Positions 1 to 8,530 are shown, numbered from the stretch's first letter. The stretch is 64,000 bases of DNA from Solobacterium sp. (GCA_017432325.1 JAFRJJ010000081.1:1-64000), one strand, 5' to 3'. Notes: generated by a model not told the origin, from the letters alone. Made by a program: numbers and translations.

Positions 1-339
1 CTCGGAGACAGTGTAAACCTGAAACTGCACAGTCTGCCCTATGCAAAGATTTATGGAATGCTGGAATACAAACTGCAGTTAAACGGGATCCGGATGATTC
101 GTCAGAATGAGGCATACAGCAGCCAGTGCGGACCGCATACAGAAAGAGTATGTGCAGAAGAAGCGGTAAAGAAAAATAGGATAAAGAGAGGATTGTATCA
201 GGAAGGTCAGGACATATACAATGCGGATGCGCTTGGTGCATACAACATTCTGAGGAAGTATCTGTATGAGAATCAGATCGATGTATATATATCTGTAGCA
301 GGCTTGTCCTCGACAGTGGTGATACAGGCAGCTGTGTAG
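1..339 (+). CDS. tnpB: TnpB-type RNA-guided nuclease, C-terminal part (cut by window edge)
   Basis: The reading frame is open from base 1, so only the last 112 residues are present. The segment NADALGAYNILRKYL matches the conserved end of TnpB/IS200-IS605 OrfB proteins, where the Asp is the third RuvC active-site residue. The preceding zinc-ribbon region is reduced: I see one Cys in SSQCGP and one in ERVCAEE instead of two CxxC pairs, as in a degenerate subgroup of TnpB. The family cuts DNA under guidance of an RNA made from the element's right end, which lies directly downstream here. No TnpA gene is in the window. Whether the gene is intact cannot be judged because its start lies outside. 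Confidence 0.8.
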   Translation, partial: LGDSVNLKLHSLPYAKIYGMLEYKLQLNGIRMIRQNEAYSSQCGPHTERVCAEEAVKKNRIKRGLYQEGQDIYNADALGAYNILRKYLYENQIDVYISVAGLSSTVVIQAAV

Positions 340-470
340 TATCTGCGATATGCAGATACAACAGTAAAGGTGTCATGGACGTACCCGGGAGCTGCACAGC
401 TAATGCTGTGCCAACCCGATGCTTGGCAATTCAATTGCCGAGTAGTTCACCTGAAAAATGATAAACAGAG
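340..470 (+). ncRNA. Candidate omega RNA (reRNA) and right end of the TnpB element
   Basis: Directly after the tnpB stop are two perfect hairpins: GCACAGC (394-400), loop TAAT, GCTGTGC (405-411); and GGCAA (425-429) with TTGCC (435-439). The second is followed by GAGTAGTTCAC ending at 450. This order, two stem-loops just before the element end, is what IS200/IS605-type right ends and omega RNA scaffolds look like. If 450 is the element boundary, the guide would be the host sequence from 451 onward. The boundary and the 5' end of the RNA are inferred; no left end is available for comparison. Confidence 0.45.
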
Positions 471-498
471 AGCAGATTGAAAAATATCTGCTTTTTCT
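471..498 (+). terminator. Rho-independent terminator after the TnpB element
   Basis: AGCAGAT (471-477) pairs with ATCTGCT (486-492) across an 8-base A-rich loop and is followed by TTTTCTTT. It lies just beyond the presumed element end and would stop read-through from tnpB or the guide RNA. Confidence 0.6.
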
Positions 499-572
499 TT
501 GGAACAACGCAGGCTGTGTCCAGCTTTTTTGCTGTTGATTGAAAAAAACGCTGTCCACTTTTTTGCCACTGA

Positions 573-640
573 TTGTTATTGCGTGATTTGACATATATAA
601 TCAAAGCGTTATCAATAACGTTCAAATAACCGAAAGTTAT
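573..640 (+). promoter_or_regulatory. Promoter with two inverted repeats, upstream of the HTH regulator
   Basis: TTGTTA (573-578), a 17-base spacer and TATAAT (596-601) form a good sigma-70 type promoter with a predicted start near 608. Two inverted repeats lie at the start site: CGTTAT-CA-ATAACG (607-620) and ATAAC-CGAAA-GTTAT (626-640). They share the GTTAT half-site and are well placed to act as operators, possibly for autoregulation by the downstream regulator. The leader to the start codon at 800 is about 190 bases. Confidence 0.5.
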
Positions 641-799
641 CATGTGATCAGAAATGAAGCAGATCAGGCACAAGCTTTATCCGGTCTGCTCAGAGTCTGA
701 TGAAGCATCACTGCTTGCGGTATTCCTGACACTTCAGCGGTCTCAACGGATCGATTTCTTCATTTCCACGATTTATTTGTCATATACGAGGCAGCATCA

Positions 800-2275
800 A
801 TGAGCGATTTTTCTGAATTACTGAAAGAATTCCTTGAGGAAAAGAATAAAAATGTGATCAGTATGGCAAAATACTGCGATACTGATAAATCTACCATGTA
901 CAAGTTTCTGAAGGCATCAAGGACTCCGGCTTCCGAAGAACTTGTCCGTAAGATGGCGGCATATCTTCAGCTGACACCGAACGAGGAAAGAAAATTCCTG
1001 GAAGCCTATCAGATAGCTGTGAACGGAAAGGCTGTTTACTTCAGAAGAAAAGAAGTGGAAGCTTTTCTGCGTGCACCTCTGATGGTTCATGATATGACTG
1101 CTGCGTTCAGGGTCGTCAAAGAAGAAAAACCGCTGCGCAATGTCAGACTGACGGAAGATCAGAATGATGTGGAGAGTTTTCTTTATGAAGTGCTTCTGTC
1201 TGAGGCTGAAAAAGGAAACGGAAAAGTTCAGCTGTACATTACGGATGCCGACGAAAGGTCATCCAGGTTCCTGGCATTAACACTTCGGAAATACCCTGAT
1301 CTGGCAATGGATTATATTGTGATGATCAATGATGATAGTTTTGAATATTCCAGGGAAGACAGCGGTCATATGAATCTTCGGAAGCTCAAGTGTATTCTGC
1401 CGATGTCCGTCTTAGGTGACAATAAAAATTTCTATTATCAGTATGGAACCGTTTCTGTCGGAGCTGACAGATATCTGCCGTATTTTACCAATATTCTGCT
1501 TGGTGAAGACAAAGCGATCCTGTTCTCCGGCAGCCAGAAAAAAGCAATGTGCATTACGGATGCGGAACTCTGCAATGAATACAGAAAACTGTTTGAAGAG
1601 ACAATGTCTGTTTCGAAAAAGCTGATCGTATTCGCGGACGATCTGGAACAGATGTTCCACTATATGGCTGAACTAAGCTTCAGAAACCTGGACGCGAAAA
1701 TGATATTTGAAATGTGCCCGTGCTTTTTTAAGGACGTCAACGAAGAACTGCTGAGAAAAAAGATCGTTCCCGGTATTCCGGAAAGAGAAGCTTTGATCAG
1801 TGAAGTCCTGGCATATACAGAACATAACAGATCAGTCATGCAGAGCGGAAAAGTAACGATGATCCACTGTTTCGAAGGCTATCGTGACTTCATGAAAAAC
1901 GGCCTGCTGAGAGATGTTCCTTCCAAAATGTATATCCCTTTGGATATGGAAGAACGTATCAGCATGCTGGAACGATATATCAGCAGTATCAAAAAGACCG
2001 ATCTTCATGTGCTGAAAGAGCCGCTGGGTCCTGTTGAAAACGGATTCTATGTATTTCTGTATGACAACTCTCTGATGTTCCAGTTCCTTGACCATTCCGG
2101 ATCACTGAAAGTCATGCGCCTGGATGAATTCTCATATTTCGAAACATTCCAGGATTATCTGGAATCATTGATCCAGAATACTGAACTGTTCTACACGCGG
2201 AAAGAACTGGAGGACAAACTGAACGAGCTCCTGCAAGAGTATAAAACAAGGTATCTACAGACTGTTCATAATTAA
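800..2275 (+). CDS. HTH-domain transcriptional regulator with a large unknown C-terminal region
   Basis: The 491-residue protein begins with a helix-turn-helix of the XRE/Cro type (about residues 1-65, with a stretch ISMAKYCDTDKSTMYKFL that fits the two helices), followed by about 420 residues I cannot assign to a family. The later part contains repeated mixed alpha/beta segments and looks soluble; no membrane segment or signal peptide is seen. It stands alone, with its own promoter upstream and a strong terminator downstream, so it is a monocistronic regulator. Its position at the edge of the glycan genes suggests it could control some of them, but nothing in the sequence proves that. The start codon follows a weak GAGG site. 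The role as DNA-binding protein is likely; ligand and targets are unknown. Confidence 0.7.
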   Translation: MSDFSELLKEFLEEKNKNVISMAKYCDTDKSTMYKFLKASRTPASEELVRKMAAYLQLTPNEERKFLEAYQIAVNGKAVYFRRKEVEAFLRAPLMVHDMTAAFRVVKEEKPLRNVRLTEDQNDVESFLYEVLLSEAEKGNGKVQLYITDADERSSRFLALTLRKYPDLAMDYIVMINDDSFEYSREDSGHMNLRKLKCILPMSVLGDNKNFYYQYGTVSVGADRYLPYFTNILLGEDKAILFSGSQKKAMCITDAELCNEYRKLFEETMSVSKKLIVFADDLEQMFHYMAELSFRNLDAKMIFEMCPCFFKDVNEELLRKKIVPGIPEREALISEVLAYTEHNRSVMQSGKVTMIHCFEGYRDFMKNGLLRDVPSKMYIPLDMEERISMLERYISSIKKTDLHVLKEPLGPVENGFYVFLYDNSLMFQFLDHSGSLKVMRLDEFSYFETFQDYLESLIQNTELFYTRKELEDKLNELLQEYKTRYLQTVHN

Positions 2276-2296
2276 CAGTCGCTGATATGGGGAAGG

Positions 2297-2323
2297 AAAA
2301 CTGCCGGTCACGCCGGCAGTTTT
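2297..2323 (+). terminator. Rho-independent terminator after the HTH regulator
   Basis: CTGCCGG (2301-2307), loop TCACG, CCGGCAG (2313-2319), with flanking AAAA and TTTT that extend the stem and supply the U tract. It isolates the regulator from the next gene. Confidence 0.85.
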
Positions 2324-2426
2324 CATTGGAAAGAAGTGAACCTTAACCGGATGATATGACCGCTCCTTTGAACGCTGACGCAGACGAATATATCACCGGA
2401 CAGGAACGTTTCATTCAATAATCGGT

Positions 2427-2432
2427 TATAAT
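2427..2432 (+). promoter_or_regulatory. Possible -10 box for the GNAT-like gene
   Basis: A perfect TATAAT sits about 75 bases upstream of the start at 2510, in the gap that follows the terminator. No convincing -35 hexamer is seen 16-18 bases before it, so the promoter would be weak or activator-dependent. Confidence 0.35.
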
Positions 2433-2509
2433 GGATAAGCATGGAAGACAGACTGCAGTACGAAAACAGGGGAATCCGGGTCAGGAGATCTGTCTAAAAG
2501 GAAATGAAT

Positions 2510-3511
2510 ATGGAGTATAAAATGACGCAGTATTCGGGTCATATTGAACCGAATACGGAATTTGATCTGCATCATCACAGCATGTACTGCTGTATCGGAT
2601 ATTTTAATGCGTTCATTGCAGACCGTCCGGTTTACCGTGCGGATATGAACGGGACATCCATCTACTATACGCTTACGGATAAACGGATCAACGTACTTGG
2701 CACATTATGCCAGTATACGGATGAAGAGATCGATCTGTTCTGTTCTTTCCTGTTCCAGCAGTATCCGAACAGATATATTAACTGGGGCGGTTTCTATCAT
2801 CCATATGAATCAGGCAAATATATCGCGCATAAGACTGCTATTGTCAGTGATATCATCATGGATCTGCCTGAGGATGAACAAAGCTATCTGAAGAGTCTGA
2901 ACAGTACGACAAGAAAACATGTTCAATATTATAAAAGACGTTTCCTGAGGGATTTCCCGGACGGAAAGCTCAATGTGTACCGGAATGAAGAGATCAGTCA
3001 TGAGCTGATCGAACAGATCATACATTTCAACCATCTCCGCATGGAGGAAAAAAACACGCATTCCGATCTCGATGATACGGATATTGAAGGATTCTATCGT
3101 CTGTGCCGGGAATGCGGTATCGTTCATACCGTGGAACTGGATGGCAGACTGATTGCCGCAACGATCAATCCCGAGATCAATCATCACGGACATCTTGCTG
3201 TAATCTCGCATGATCCGGAATACAACAAATACAATCCCGGTCAGATCGCTCTGTATGAAACGATAGCGGACTGCATTAAAGAAGGCGGCAAACGGTTCCA
3301 CTTCCTGTGGGATATGAGCGATTACAAAAAGAGATTCGGCGGTCAGCTGACAGAGCTCTATTATTACCATATCTATCCGAAGCATACGGTTTCCGGGATC
3401 GCGGATAAAGTGAAGTGCGATATCACCTGTTCATTGATGTATTTCCAGAAACGCAGCAAAACAGGCCGTAAAATCATCGACCGGGTCAAAAAAACGATCG
3501 GTATGAAATAA
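2510..3511 (+). CDS. GNAT-fold acyltransferase-like protein (BcsL/CelD, Acetyltransf_6 type)
   Basis: The protein of 333 residues has no membrane segment and looks like the acetyltransferase-like (GNAT-fold) proteins found in exopolysaccharide loci and related to FemAB enzymes. The C-terminal half (about residues 170-300) carries the features of that fold: a helix rich in charge around ISHELIEQIIHFNHLR, then VELDGRLIAATI, a strand-rich core and GQIALYETIADCIKEGG. Such proteins usually transfer an acyl or aminoacyl group to a sugar or cell-wall precursor in the cytoplasm; the substrate here is unknown. I place the start at the ATG at 2510 because AAAAGGAA is correctly spaced for it, whereas the ATG at 2504 is too close. 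It is a single gene convergent with the next pair. Confidence 0.65.
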   Translation: MEYKMTQYSGHIEPNTEFDLHHHSMYCCIGYFNAFIADRPVYRADMNGTSIYYTLTDKRINVLGTLCQYTDEEIDLFCSFLFQQYPNRYINWGGFYHPYESGKYIAHKTAIVSDIIMDLPEDEQSYLKSLNSTTRKHVQYYKRRFLRDFPDGKLNVYRNEEISHELIEQIIHFNHLRMEEKNTHSDLDDTDIEGFYRLCRECGIVHTVELDGRLIAATINPEINHHGHLAVISHDPEYNKYNPGQIALYETIADCIKEGGKRFHFLWDMSDYKKRFGGQLTELYYYHIYPKHTVSGIADKVKCDITCSLMYFQKRSKTGRKIIDRVKKTIGMK

Positions 3512-3570
3512 TGGCTGGCGTTTACGGACCGCGTTTTCCGGCGTCTCATTTCATAATCATCGCGTGATCG

Positions 3571-3638
3571 AAAAAAACCTCCTGACTTTTCATTCGCAGA
3601 CAGTCTGAGAAACTGCGGCGAAAGATAAGGGGAGGTTT
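3571..3638 (-). terminator. Terminator for the minus-strand GtrA operon
   Basis: AAACCTCC (3575-3582) pairs with GGAGGTTT (3631-3638), and inside it CGCAG pairs with CTGCG near 3595-3619. Read on the minus strand, the stem is followed by seven T, the complement of the A run at 3571-3577. It lies between convergent genes and may also slow plus-strand transcription. Confidence 0.65.
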
Positions 3639-3703
3639 CATATTTTAAATGAAGCGGATGATACAGGCATATGATGCCTTCCTGTTCATTGGATGGATGC
3701 TGT

Positions 3704-4108
3704 TTATTTCTCTTTTCCGAACGTCTTCATAATGAAGCTCATGCAGATATAATTGATCGGGAAATAGATCGGCAGCGCGATCGCTTTTGCCCAGAGTTTC
3801 GGTCCGTGGAATACATCTACCACCAGCATGGTCACCAGTGCCGAGATGATCGTTCCCGGAATGTAGCTGACAGGGAATGTTACGGCTGACTTCCATGTCG
3901 GTTTCTGCTTGTATGTAAAGTATGTATTCATGAAGTAGGAGCCTACCATGGAGATCACATCACCCAGAACGGACGATGTTCCGACGCCTACATTCATCCC
4001 GACAAACAGCATGTACAGCAGCTGGGATGCCAGCGTGTTGATGACGCCGATGATCCCGAATGTCAGGAACTGTTTGTTGAAGAATTTCTCTTTGATCTTT
4101 TCTATCAT
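3704..4108 (-). CDS. GtrA family membrane protein
   Basis: This 134-residue protein is about the usual GtrA length and shows four hydrophobic segments (roughly residues 13-35, 40-62, 75-97 and 103-127) separated by short charged loops, with the typical opening FLTFGIIGVINTLASQLLY. GtrA proteins are thought to help move polyprenyl-phosphate-linked sugars across the membrane for glycan decoration, or to assist such a pathway. Its start overlaps the stop of the upstream glycosyltransferase gene in an ATGA, so the two are translationally coupled. A GAGG site precedes the start. A GtrB-like partner could be one of the transferases at 5.4, 58.3 or 62.6 kb. Confidence 0.85.
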   Translation of the reverse strand: MIEKIKEKFFNKQFLTFGIIGVINTLASQLLYMLFVGMNVGVGTSSVLGDVISMVGSYFMNTYFTYKQKPTWKSAVTFPVSYIPGTIISALVTMLVVDVFHGPKLWAKAIALPIYFPINYICMSFIMKTFGKEK

Positions 4109-5367
4109 TTCGTGCCTCTTTGATCCATATCAGAGATCGCCTGCTGCAGGATCAGTGATGCCTCTTCATTTGTCATTCTGTAATCGACTCTGGACGGCTT
4201 CCTGTGTATGATCAGGTCTTCCAGTCCTTTCAGGATGTCGTTCCTGTCATACCGGCAGGCGATCGCGTCCGATCTCTTCAGAATACGCCAGGAAGGGCTC
4301 TTTTCCGTCGTAACTGCCAGGACATCCTTTTCCAGCAGGGAATATTCCATCAGCTTGCTGGGAAGGAACGGCTGGAAGCCGTCATCCGGCAGGATCGTGT
4401 CAAACAGCAGGACACCGTCGCTCTCGTTCATTTTCCGAATGCATGCTTCGTAGGGGATCTTTTCATTGATCACGAAATATGCATCAAGACCCAGCTGATG
4501 GATCAGTCTGCGGTCTGTCTTCCGGAATTCCCCGTACTGTTCGATCCTGAACTTCTGATCGGGATATTGATCCGCGAAGAGCCTGATGGCATAGATGAAT
4601 TCCTCAATGATGCGCAGGCCGTAGATCCTTCCGAAATGGGAAAGCGTATATGTATCATCTTCATCTGTTTTCCGGACGGGCTTTACCATATTCCATTCGG
4701 GAATGTAATTCAGCGGAACGACCACGCATTTTCTGCGGATGTCTTCTTCCGGTACATTGCCGAAGTATTTCACATACTGTTCGATCATAAAGTCGCGCAG
4801 CTCTTCACTGATGAACACAAGCAGGTCTGCCTGTTCCAGGGCGTTGGCCTCATCTTCCGCCACGACATAGTATTTCAGGTATGCCTTGAACGCCGCTTTT
4901 TCCGGCAGTGAGTAATGCCTGTATGTCTCTTCGTCGAACATATACGGATTATGGTTGATCGGATCGGAGAACGCTGCGATCCATTTGACCGCGGGACGTT
5001 CTTTCTTCAGGATCACGCCGGCTCTTGTCGTATAACAGGGCCATGTCATCGTATATACATAATCCTGTCCGTCATACATCTGTACTGCCGTTTCCACGTA
5101 TTTTTTCATGTGGTGCAGCGCTTTGATCAGATTGACGTTTTTGATGTTGAACCATACGTTGTTGTATTCATCAGCCCATGTGACATGAAATTTACCGTAG
5201 TTCGGATCATGGTCAAGATTCTCCTGGAGCTGTTCTTCTTCCGGATAGTTTCTCAGCGCGCATACATCGTATTCCATGTCCAAAAGACGCAGATGCTTGT
5301 AAACGATCTGTGAATTTGTGTCGTTATACGGAAAGAATGTTGCGGGTATGACCAGACAGCGTTTCAT
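4105..5367 (-). CDS. Glycosyltransferase, GT-B fold (GT1/GT4-like)
   Basis: The 420-residue soluble protein has the two-domain layout of GT-B glycosyltransferases. The N-terminal part opens with CLVIPATFFPYNDTNS and the C-terminal half contains LSHFGRIYGLRIIEEFIYAI, a nucleotide-sugar-binding type segment, and SKLMEYSLL in place of the usual acidic motif. It would add a sugar to a lipid-linked glycan at the inner face of the membrane. The annotated start is the second in-frame ATG (5367), because AGGAAG lies just before it and inside the longer reading frame that begins at 5385. It is coupled by a 4-base overlap to the GtrA gene. Donor and acceptor are unknown. Confidence 0.8.
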   Translation of the reverse strand: MKRCLVIPATFFPYNDTNSQIVYKHLRLLDMEYDVCALRNYPEEEQLQENLDHDPNYGKFHVTWADEYNNVWFNIKNVNLIKALHHMKKYVETAVQMYDGQDYVYTMTWPCYTTRAGVILKKERPAVKWIAAFSDPINHNPYMFDEETYRHYSLPEKAAFKAYLKYYVVAEDEANALEQADLLVFISEELRDFMIEQYVKYFGNVPEEDIRRKCVVVPLNYIPEWNMVKPVRKTDEDDTYTLSHFGRIYGLRIIEEFIYAIRLFADQYPDQKFRIEQYGEFRKTDRRLIHQLGLDAYFVINEKIPYEACIRKMNESDGVLLFDTILPDDGFQPFLPSKLMEYSLLEKDVLAVTTEKSPSWRILKRSDAIACRYDRNDILKGLEDLIIHRKPSRVDYRMTNEEASLILQQAISDMDQRGTK

Positions 5368-5394
5368 ATACTTCCTTTCATTCAATGGCTTTTA

Positions 5395-5408
5395 ATATGA
5401 TATCATAT
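5395..5408. promoter_or_regulatory. Perfect 14-bp palindrome between divergent genes
   Basis: ATATGATATCATAT is a perfect palindrome in the 64-base gap between the divergent genes at 5367 (minus) and 5432 (plus). It overlaps AT-rich -10-like sequences on both strands, including TATACT at 5406-5411, so it could be an operator that controls both directions. Clear -35 boxes are absent. Confidence 0.35.
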
Positions 5409-5431
5409 ACTTCGATAACAAGGATAAAACG

Positions 5432-6100
5432 ATGAGAGTATTAATTATAGTTCCTGCGTACAACGAAGAAAAAAACCTGCCCGTGCTGATCCCGAAGATC
5501 ACTGCCGAAGGCTGGGATTATATCGTCATCAATGACGGCTCTACCGACAACAGCGCGGAAATGCTGGCGGAGAAGGGCTTCAACCATCTGGACCTGACTG
5601 TCAATGCAGGACTTGCCGCAGTGACAAAAATGGGCTTCATGTACGCGCATGACCACGGGTATGACGCAGCGCTTGTCGTTGACGGGGACGGCCAGCATCC
5701 TCCGGTCTATATCAGGAATCTCGTCAAAAAGATCGAAGAAGGATATGACTATGTTGTAGGCTCCCGTTTCATCGATCAGAAAAAACCGATGACCATGCGC
5801 ATGGTCGGTTCCAGGCTGATCTGCGGCGCGATCAAGCTCAAAACCGGGATCACCGTGACAGACCCGACTTCCGGCATGCGCGCGCTTGGCAGAAAGACAC
5901 TGGAAGACTTCGCCCGGAATATGAACTTCATTGCCGAGCCGGACGCGCTGACATATGTCCTGCGCAGAGGCTACAAATATGCGGAAACGCAGGTCAACAT
6001 GCAGGAGAGAATGGAAGGCGTCAGCTATTTCCGCAGTCCCCTGAAATCAGCCCGCTACATGTTTACGATCCTGATGTCCATACTGTTCCTGCAGTGGTAA
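5432..6100 (+). CDS. Glycosyltransferase family 2, DPM1-like
   Basis: The 222-residue protein starts with the GT2 signature LIIVPAYNEEKNLP, has the acidic NDGSTDN motif (about residues 35-41) and VDGDGQHPP (about 87-95), and TSGMRALGR later, all typical of dolichol/polyprenyl-phosphate mannosyl- or glucosyltransferase-like enzymes. It lacks the two C-terminal membrane helices of GtrB, ending shortly after a hydrophobic tail FTILMSILFLQW. Such enzymes usually move a sugar from a nucleotide to polyprenyl phosphate. It is followed by a DUF2304-type membrane gene; that pairing is common and suggests the two proteins work together at the membrane. AAGGATAAAACG precedes the start. Confidence 0.85.
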   Translation: MRVLIIVPAYNEEKNLPVLIPKITAEGWDYIVINDGSTDNSAEMLAEKGFNHLDLTVNAGLAAVTKMGFMYAHDHGYDAALVVDGDGQHPPVYIRNLVKKIEEGYDYVVGSRFIDQKKPMTMRMVGSRLICGAIKLKTGITVTDPTSGMRALGRKTLEDFARNMNFIAEPDALTYVLRRGYKYAETQVNMQERMEGVSYFRSPLKSARYMFTILMSILFLQW

Positions 6101-6112
6101 GGAGTATTGATT

Positions 6113-6475
6113 ATGGTATATATTCCCGCAGCACTCAGAGCTGCCCTGATCGGAGGCTCGCTGCTTGTACTTGTATTTATTATCTACAGTTCCATCAAGT
6201 CCAGCATGGACGTTCATTATGCAGTCCTCTGGATCACGATGGCTGCACTCATCCTGCTGATCGGCCTTTGGCCGGAACTGGCAGGAGCGGTCGCTGACTG
6301 GATCGGCTTCCAGTCCGTATCCAACTTTGTGTTCCTGGCCATGACGGCGGTCCTGTTTCTGCTGAGCTATTATTCATTCCTGAAGATCAGCCGGATGAAT
6401 GAAGATATCCGGAAGCTGAATTATAAGGTGGCGTCTCTCCAGAAGGAACTGGCTGACGCGAAAAAGGAGTCATGA
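6113..6475 (+). CDS. DUF2304-like small membrane protein
   Basis: About 120 residues with three hydrophobic segments (about 7-27, 34-56 and 68-88) and a charged, coiled-coil-like C-terminus (NEDIRKLNYKVASLQKEL). This arrangement matches DUF2304 proteins, which commonly sit next to DPM1-like transferases and may anchor them. I chose the ATG at 6113 rather than the TTG at 6107 because TAAGGAG at 6098-6104 is 8 bases away from it. The gene overlaps the next start by 4 bases. Confidence 0.75.
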   Translation: MVYIPAALRAALIGGSLLVLVFIIYSSIKSSMDVHYAVLWITMAALILLIGLWPELAGAVADWIGFQSVSNFVFLAMTAVLFLLSYYSFLKISRMNEDIRKLNYKVASLQKELADAKKES

Positions 6476-7716
6476 TGACAGAACGCAGACGTGTGGCTTT
6501 CATCACCAACGGCGCTTTTCCGGTGCCTGCCGTACGCGGCGGCGCAGTCGAAGCGCTCACGGAAATGATCCTGAAGGAAAACGAGATCTTCGGGGAGATG
6601 GACCTGACGCTTTTCAGTATCTATGATCCCCTTGCACTGAAGGCAGGCGTGCGTTATCCGTCTGTCCGTTTTGAATTTATCAGACCCCGCAAAAAATGGC
6701 TGGCACTGGACAAGGCGTTCCATTATGTGGCCTACGATATCCTGAACTATGTCAACCATCTGTCATTCAAGACGACATTCCAGCGGATCGACTATCTGTA
6801 TCAGTGCGCGGTCAAACTGAATGAAAATGACTATGACGCAGTGATCTTTGAGAACCAGATGGCCTCCCTGTGGATCCTGAAGTATAAAAACAATGCGGAA
6901 AAATATGCCGGGAAATATTATTTCCACCTGCATAATCATCCGGAAAAATACGCAAAGGCGGAGCAGCTTGCGGCAGATGCCAGAAAGATCATCTGCGTGA
7001 GCAGATTCATCGGCAGCGCGTTCGCAAAGAACATCGGCACTGAGTATACCGATGAGAAGTTCGCCGTGCTGAAGAACGTCGTGGATGAGACGCTGTTTGA
7101 TCCTTCGAACGTGACGGAAGCAGATGTACAGGCAGTCAGGGAAAAGCTGAATATCGGTGACCGCAGGGTCGTCCTCTTCCTGGGAAGACTGATGGAAGGC
7201 AAGGGCGTCAGGGAACTGATGCAGGCATTCCGGAAGCTGAACAGGGAAGACTGTGTACTGGTGATCGTCGGCAGCCTGAACTTCGGCGACAGCGCGAGAA
7301 GCCCGTATGAAGATGAACTGTATGAGCTGGTGAAAGAGATCGGCGAAGACAGGGTGATCTTTACCGGATATGTCGATCATGACCAGGTGCCGGTATATTA
7401 CTGCATGGGCGATGTCGTATGCATGCCGTCCACCTGCGAAGACGCAGCCCCGCTGGCAGTGATCGAATGCCTGCGGATGCAGCGCCCGCTGATCACGACA
7501 ACGATGGGCGGTATTCCTGAATACGCGGATGAAACATGTGCCGTGATGCTGGAGAATGATGAACATCTGGCTGATTCCATCTGCAGCGCAGTCAATGAAC
7601 TGCTGGATGATCCCCGGAAATGCGCGCAGCTGCAGGAAGGGGCACGCGTCATCAGTGAAGACCGTACACTCTCATCGTTCTACAATAACCTGATCGAAAT
7701 ACTGAATGAGGAATAG
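6472..7716 (+). CDS. Glycosyltransferase family 4 (GT-B fold)
   Basis: The 414-residue protein opens with RVAFITNGAFPVPAVRGGAVE, the GGAVE segment being typical of the acceptor-side loop of GT4 enzymes. The C-terminal domain has VVLFLGRLMEGKGVRELM (strand plus donor-binding loop), then MPSTCEDAAPLAVIECLRM with the EDAAPLAVIE version of the EX7E motif. Retaining transfer from a nucleotide sugar to a membrane-linked acceptor is expected. Two adjacent ATG codons (6472 and 6475) are possible; the AAGGAG site fits the second slightly better. It overlaps the DUF2304 gene and is followed after 4 bases by another transferase, so it belongs to the 5432-8530 operon. Confidence 0.85.
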   Translation: MMTERRRVAFITNGAFPVPAVRGGAVEALTEMILKENEIFGEMDLTLFSIYDPLALKAGVRYPSVRFEFIRPRKKWLALDKAFHYVAYDILNYVNHLSFKTTFQRIDYLYQCAVKLNENDYDAVIFENQMASLWILKYKNNAEKYAGKYYFHLHNHPEKYAKAEQLAADARKIICVSRFIGSAFAKNIGTEYTDEKFAVLKNVVDETLFDPSNVTEADVQAVREKLNIGDRRVVLFLGRLMEGKGVRELMQAFRKLNREDCVLVIVGSLNFGDSARSPYEDELYELVKEIGEDRVIFTGYVDHDQVPVYYCMGDVVCMPSTCEDAAPLAVIECLRMQRPLITTTMGGIPEYADETCAVMLENDEHLADSICSAVNELLDDPRKCAQLQEGARVISEDRTLSSFYNNLIEILNEE

Positions 7717-7720
7717 AAAT

Positions 7721-8530
7721 ATGGAAAATGTGACATTGGCTGTCAGCAGCTGTGATAAATACAGTGATCTTTGGGATCCGTTTTTCACACTGCTGAAAAA
7801 ATACTGGAACCCGGATATCCCGATCGTACTGATCACGGAAAGCAAGCAGTATTCCTTTGAGGGTCTCGATATCAGGACGCTGGACCTGTATCCTGCCGGA
7901 ACGATCCCCACCTGGTCCGAACTTCAGATGAAGGCATTTGACAGGATCACAACGGATTATGTGATCTTCCTGCTGGATGATTTCTTCCTGGAAGGACCGG
8001 TCGATGAAAAGCAGATCGAAAACTGTATCAGATGGATGGACCAGGATCCCCAGATCACCTGCTTCAACTTCTCCCATATCAGGTTCGGCAATAACCTTCC
8101 GAGCGGCTATCCCGGCTTTGAACTGCGTCCCCAGAACGGGGAATACCGCATGAGCTGCCAGGCTGCCTTGTGGAGAAGGAAAGCCCTGATCCGGGATATG
8201 CGTGAACACGAGAATGCCTGGATGTTTGAAACGCTCGGCAGTAAACGTTCCTTCCGCTATAAGGACCAGAAGTTCTACTGCGCGGAACCTGACAACCACG
8301 TATTCGTCTACGACATTGACGGAGGCGGCGCGCTGAATCATGGTAAATGGAACCAGAGCGCGGTCGAACTGATCGAACGCGAACAGCTGCCGGCTGATGT
8401 ATCCGTCAGGGGCATCAACACGGAAGTCAGGGGAAGCAGGGAGAGGATGTTCAACTACATCTTCCATGATCTTTCCCCGAAGAGGATCGTCAAAGCCATT
8501 GATACAAGATGGAAGTCATTGAAACCATGA
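7721..8530 (+). CDS. Glycosyltransferase-like protein with GT-A features
   Basis: The 269-residue protein resembles small GT-A-type transferases of capsule loci. It opens with NVTLAVSSCDKYSDLWDPFF, and a central FLLDDFFLEGP (about residues 85-95) provides an acidic DD pair like the metal-binding DXD motif. A later ALWRRKALIRDM could hold the acceptor. No membrane segment is seen. GAGGAA at 7708-7713 supports the start at 7721; the longer frame from 7706 would begin inside that site. It is the last gene of the operon, and its stop codon lies inside the following terminator. Specificity is unknown. Confidence 0.65.
   Translation: MENVTLAVSSCDKYSDLWDPFFTLLKKYWNPDIPIVLITESKQYSFEGLDIRTLDLYPAGTIPTWSELQMKAFDRITTDYVIFLLDDFFLEGPVDEKQIENCIRWMDQDPQITCFNFSHIRFGNNLPSGYPGFELRPQNGEYRMSCQAALWRRKALIRDMREHENAWMFETLGSKRSFRYKDQKFYCAEPDNHVFVYDIDGGGALNHGKWNQSAVELIEREQLPADVSVRGINTEVRGSRERMFNYIFHDLSPKRIVKAIDTRWKSLKP

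Noticed and set aside
6763..8467. Long minus-strand frames (6763-7566 and 7652-8467)
   Set aside because: They mirror well-supported glycosyltransferase genes, show no family motif and are rich in His/Asp/Arg, typical of shadows.
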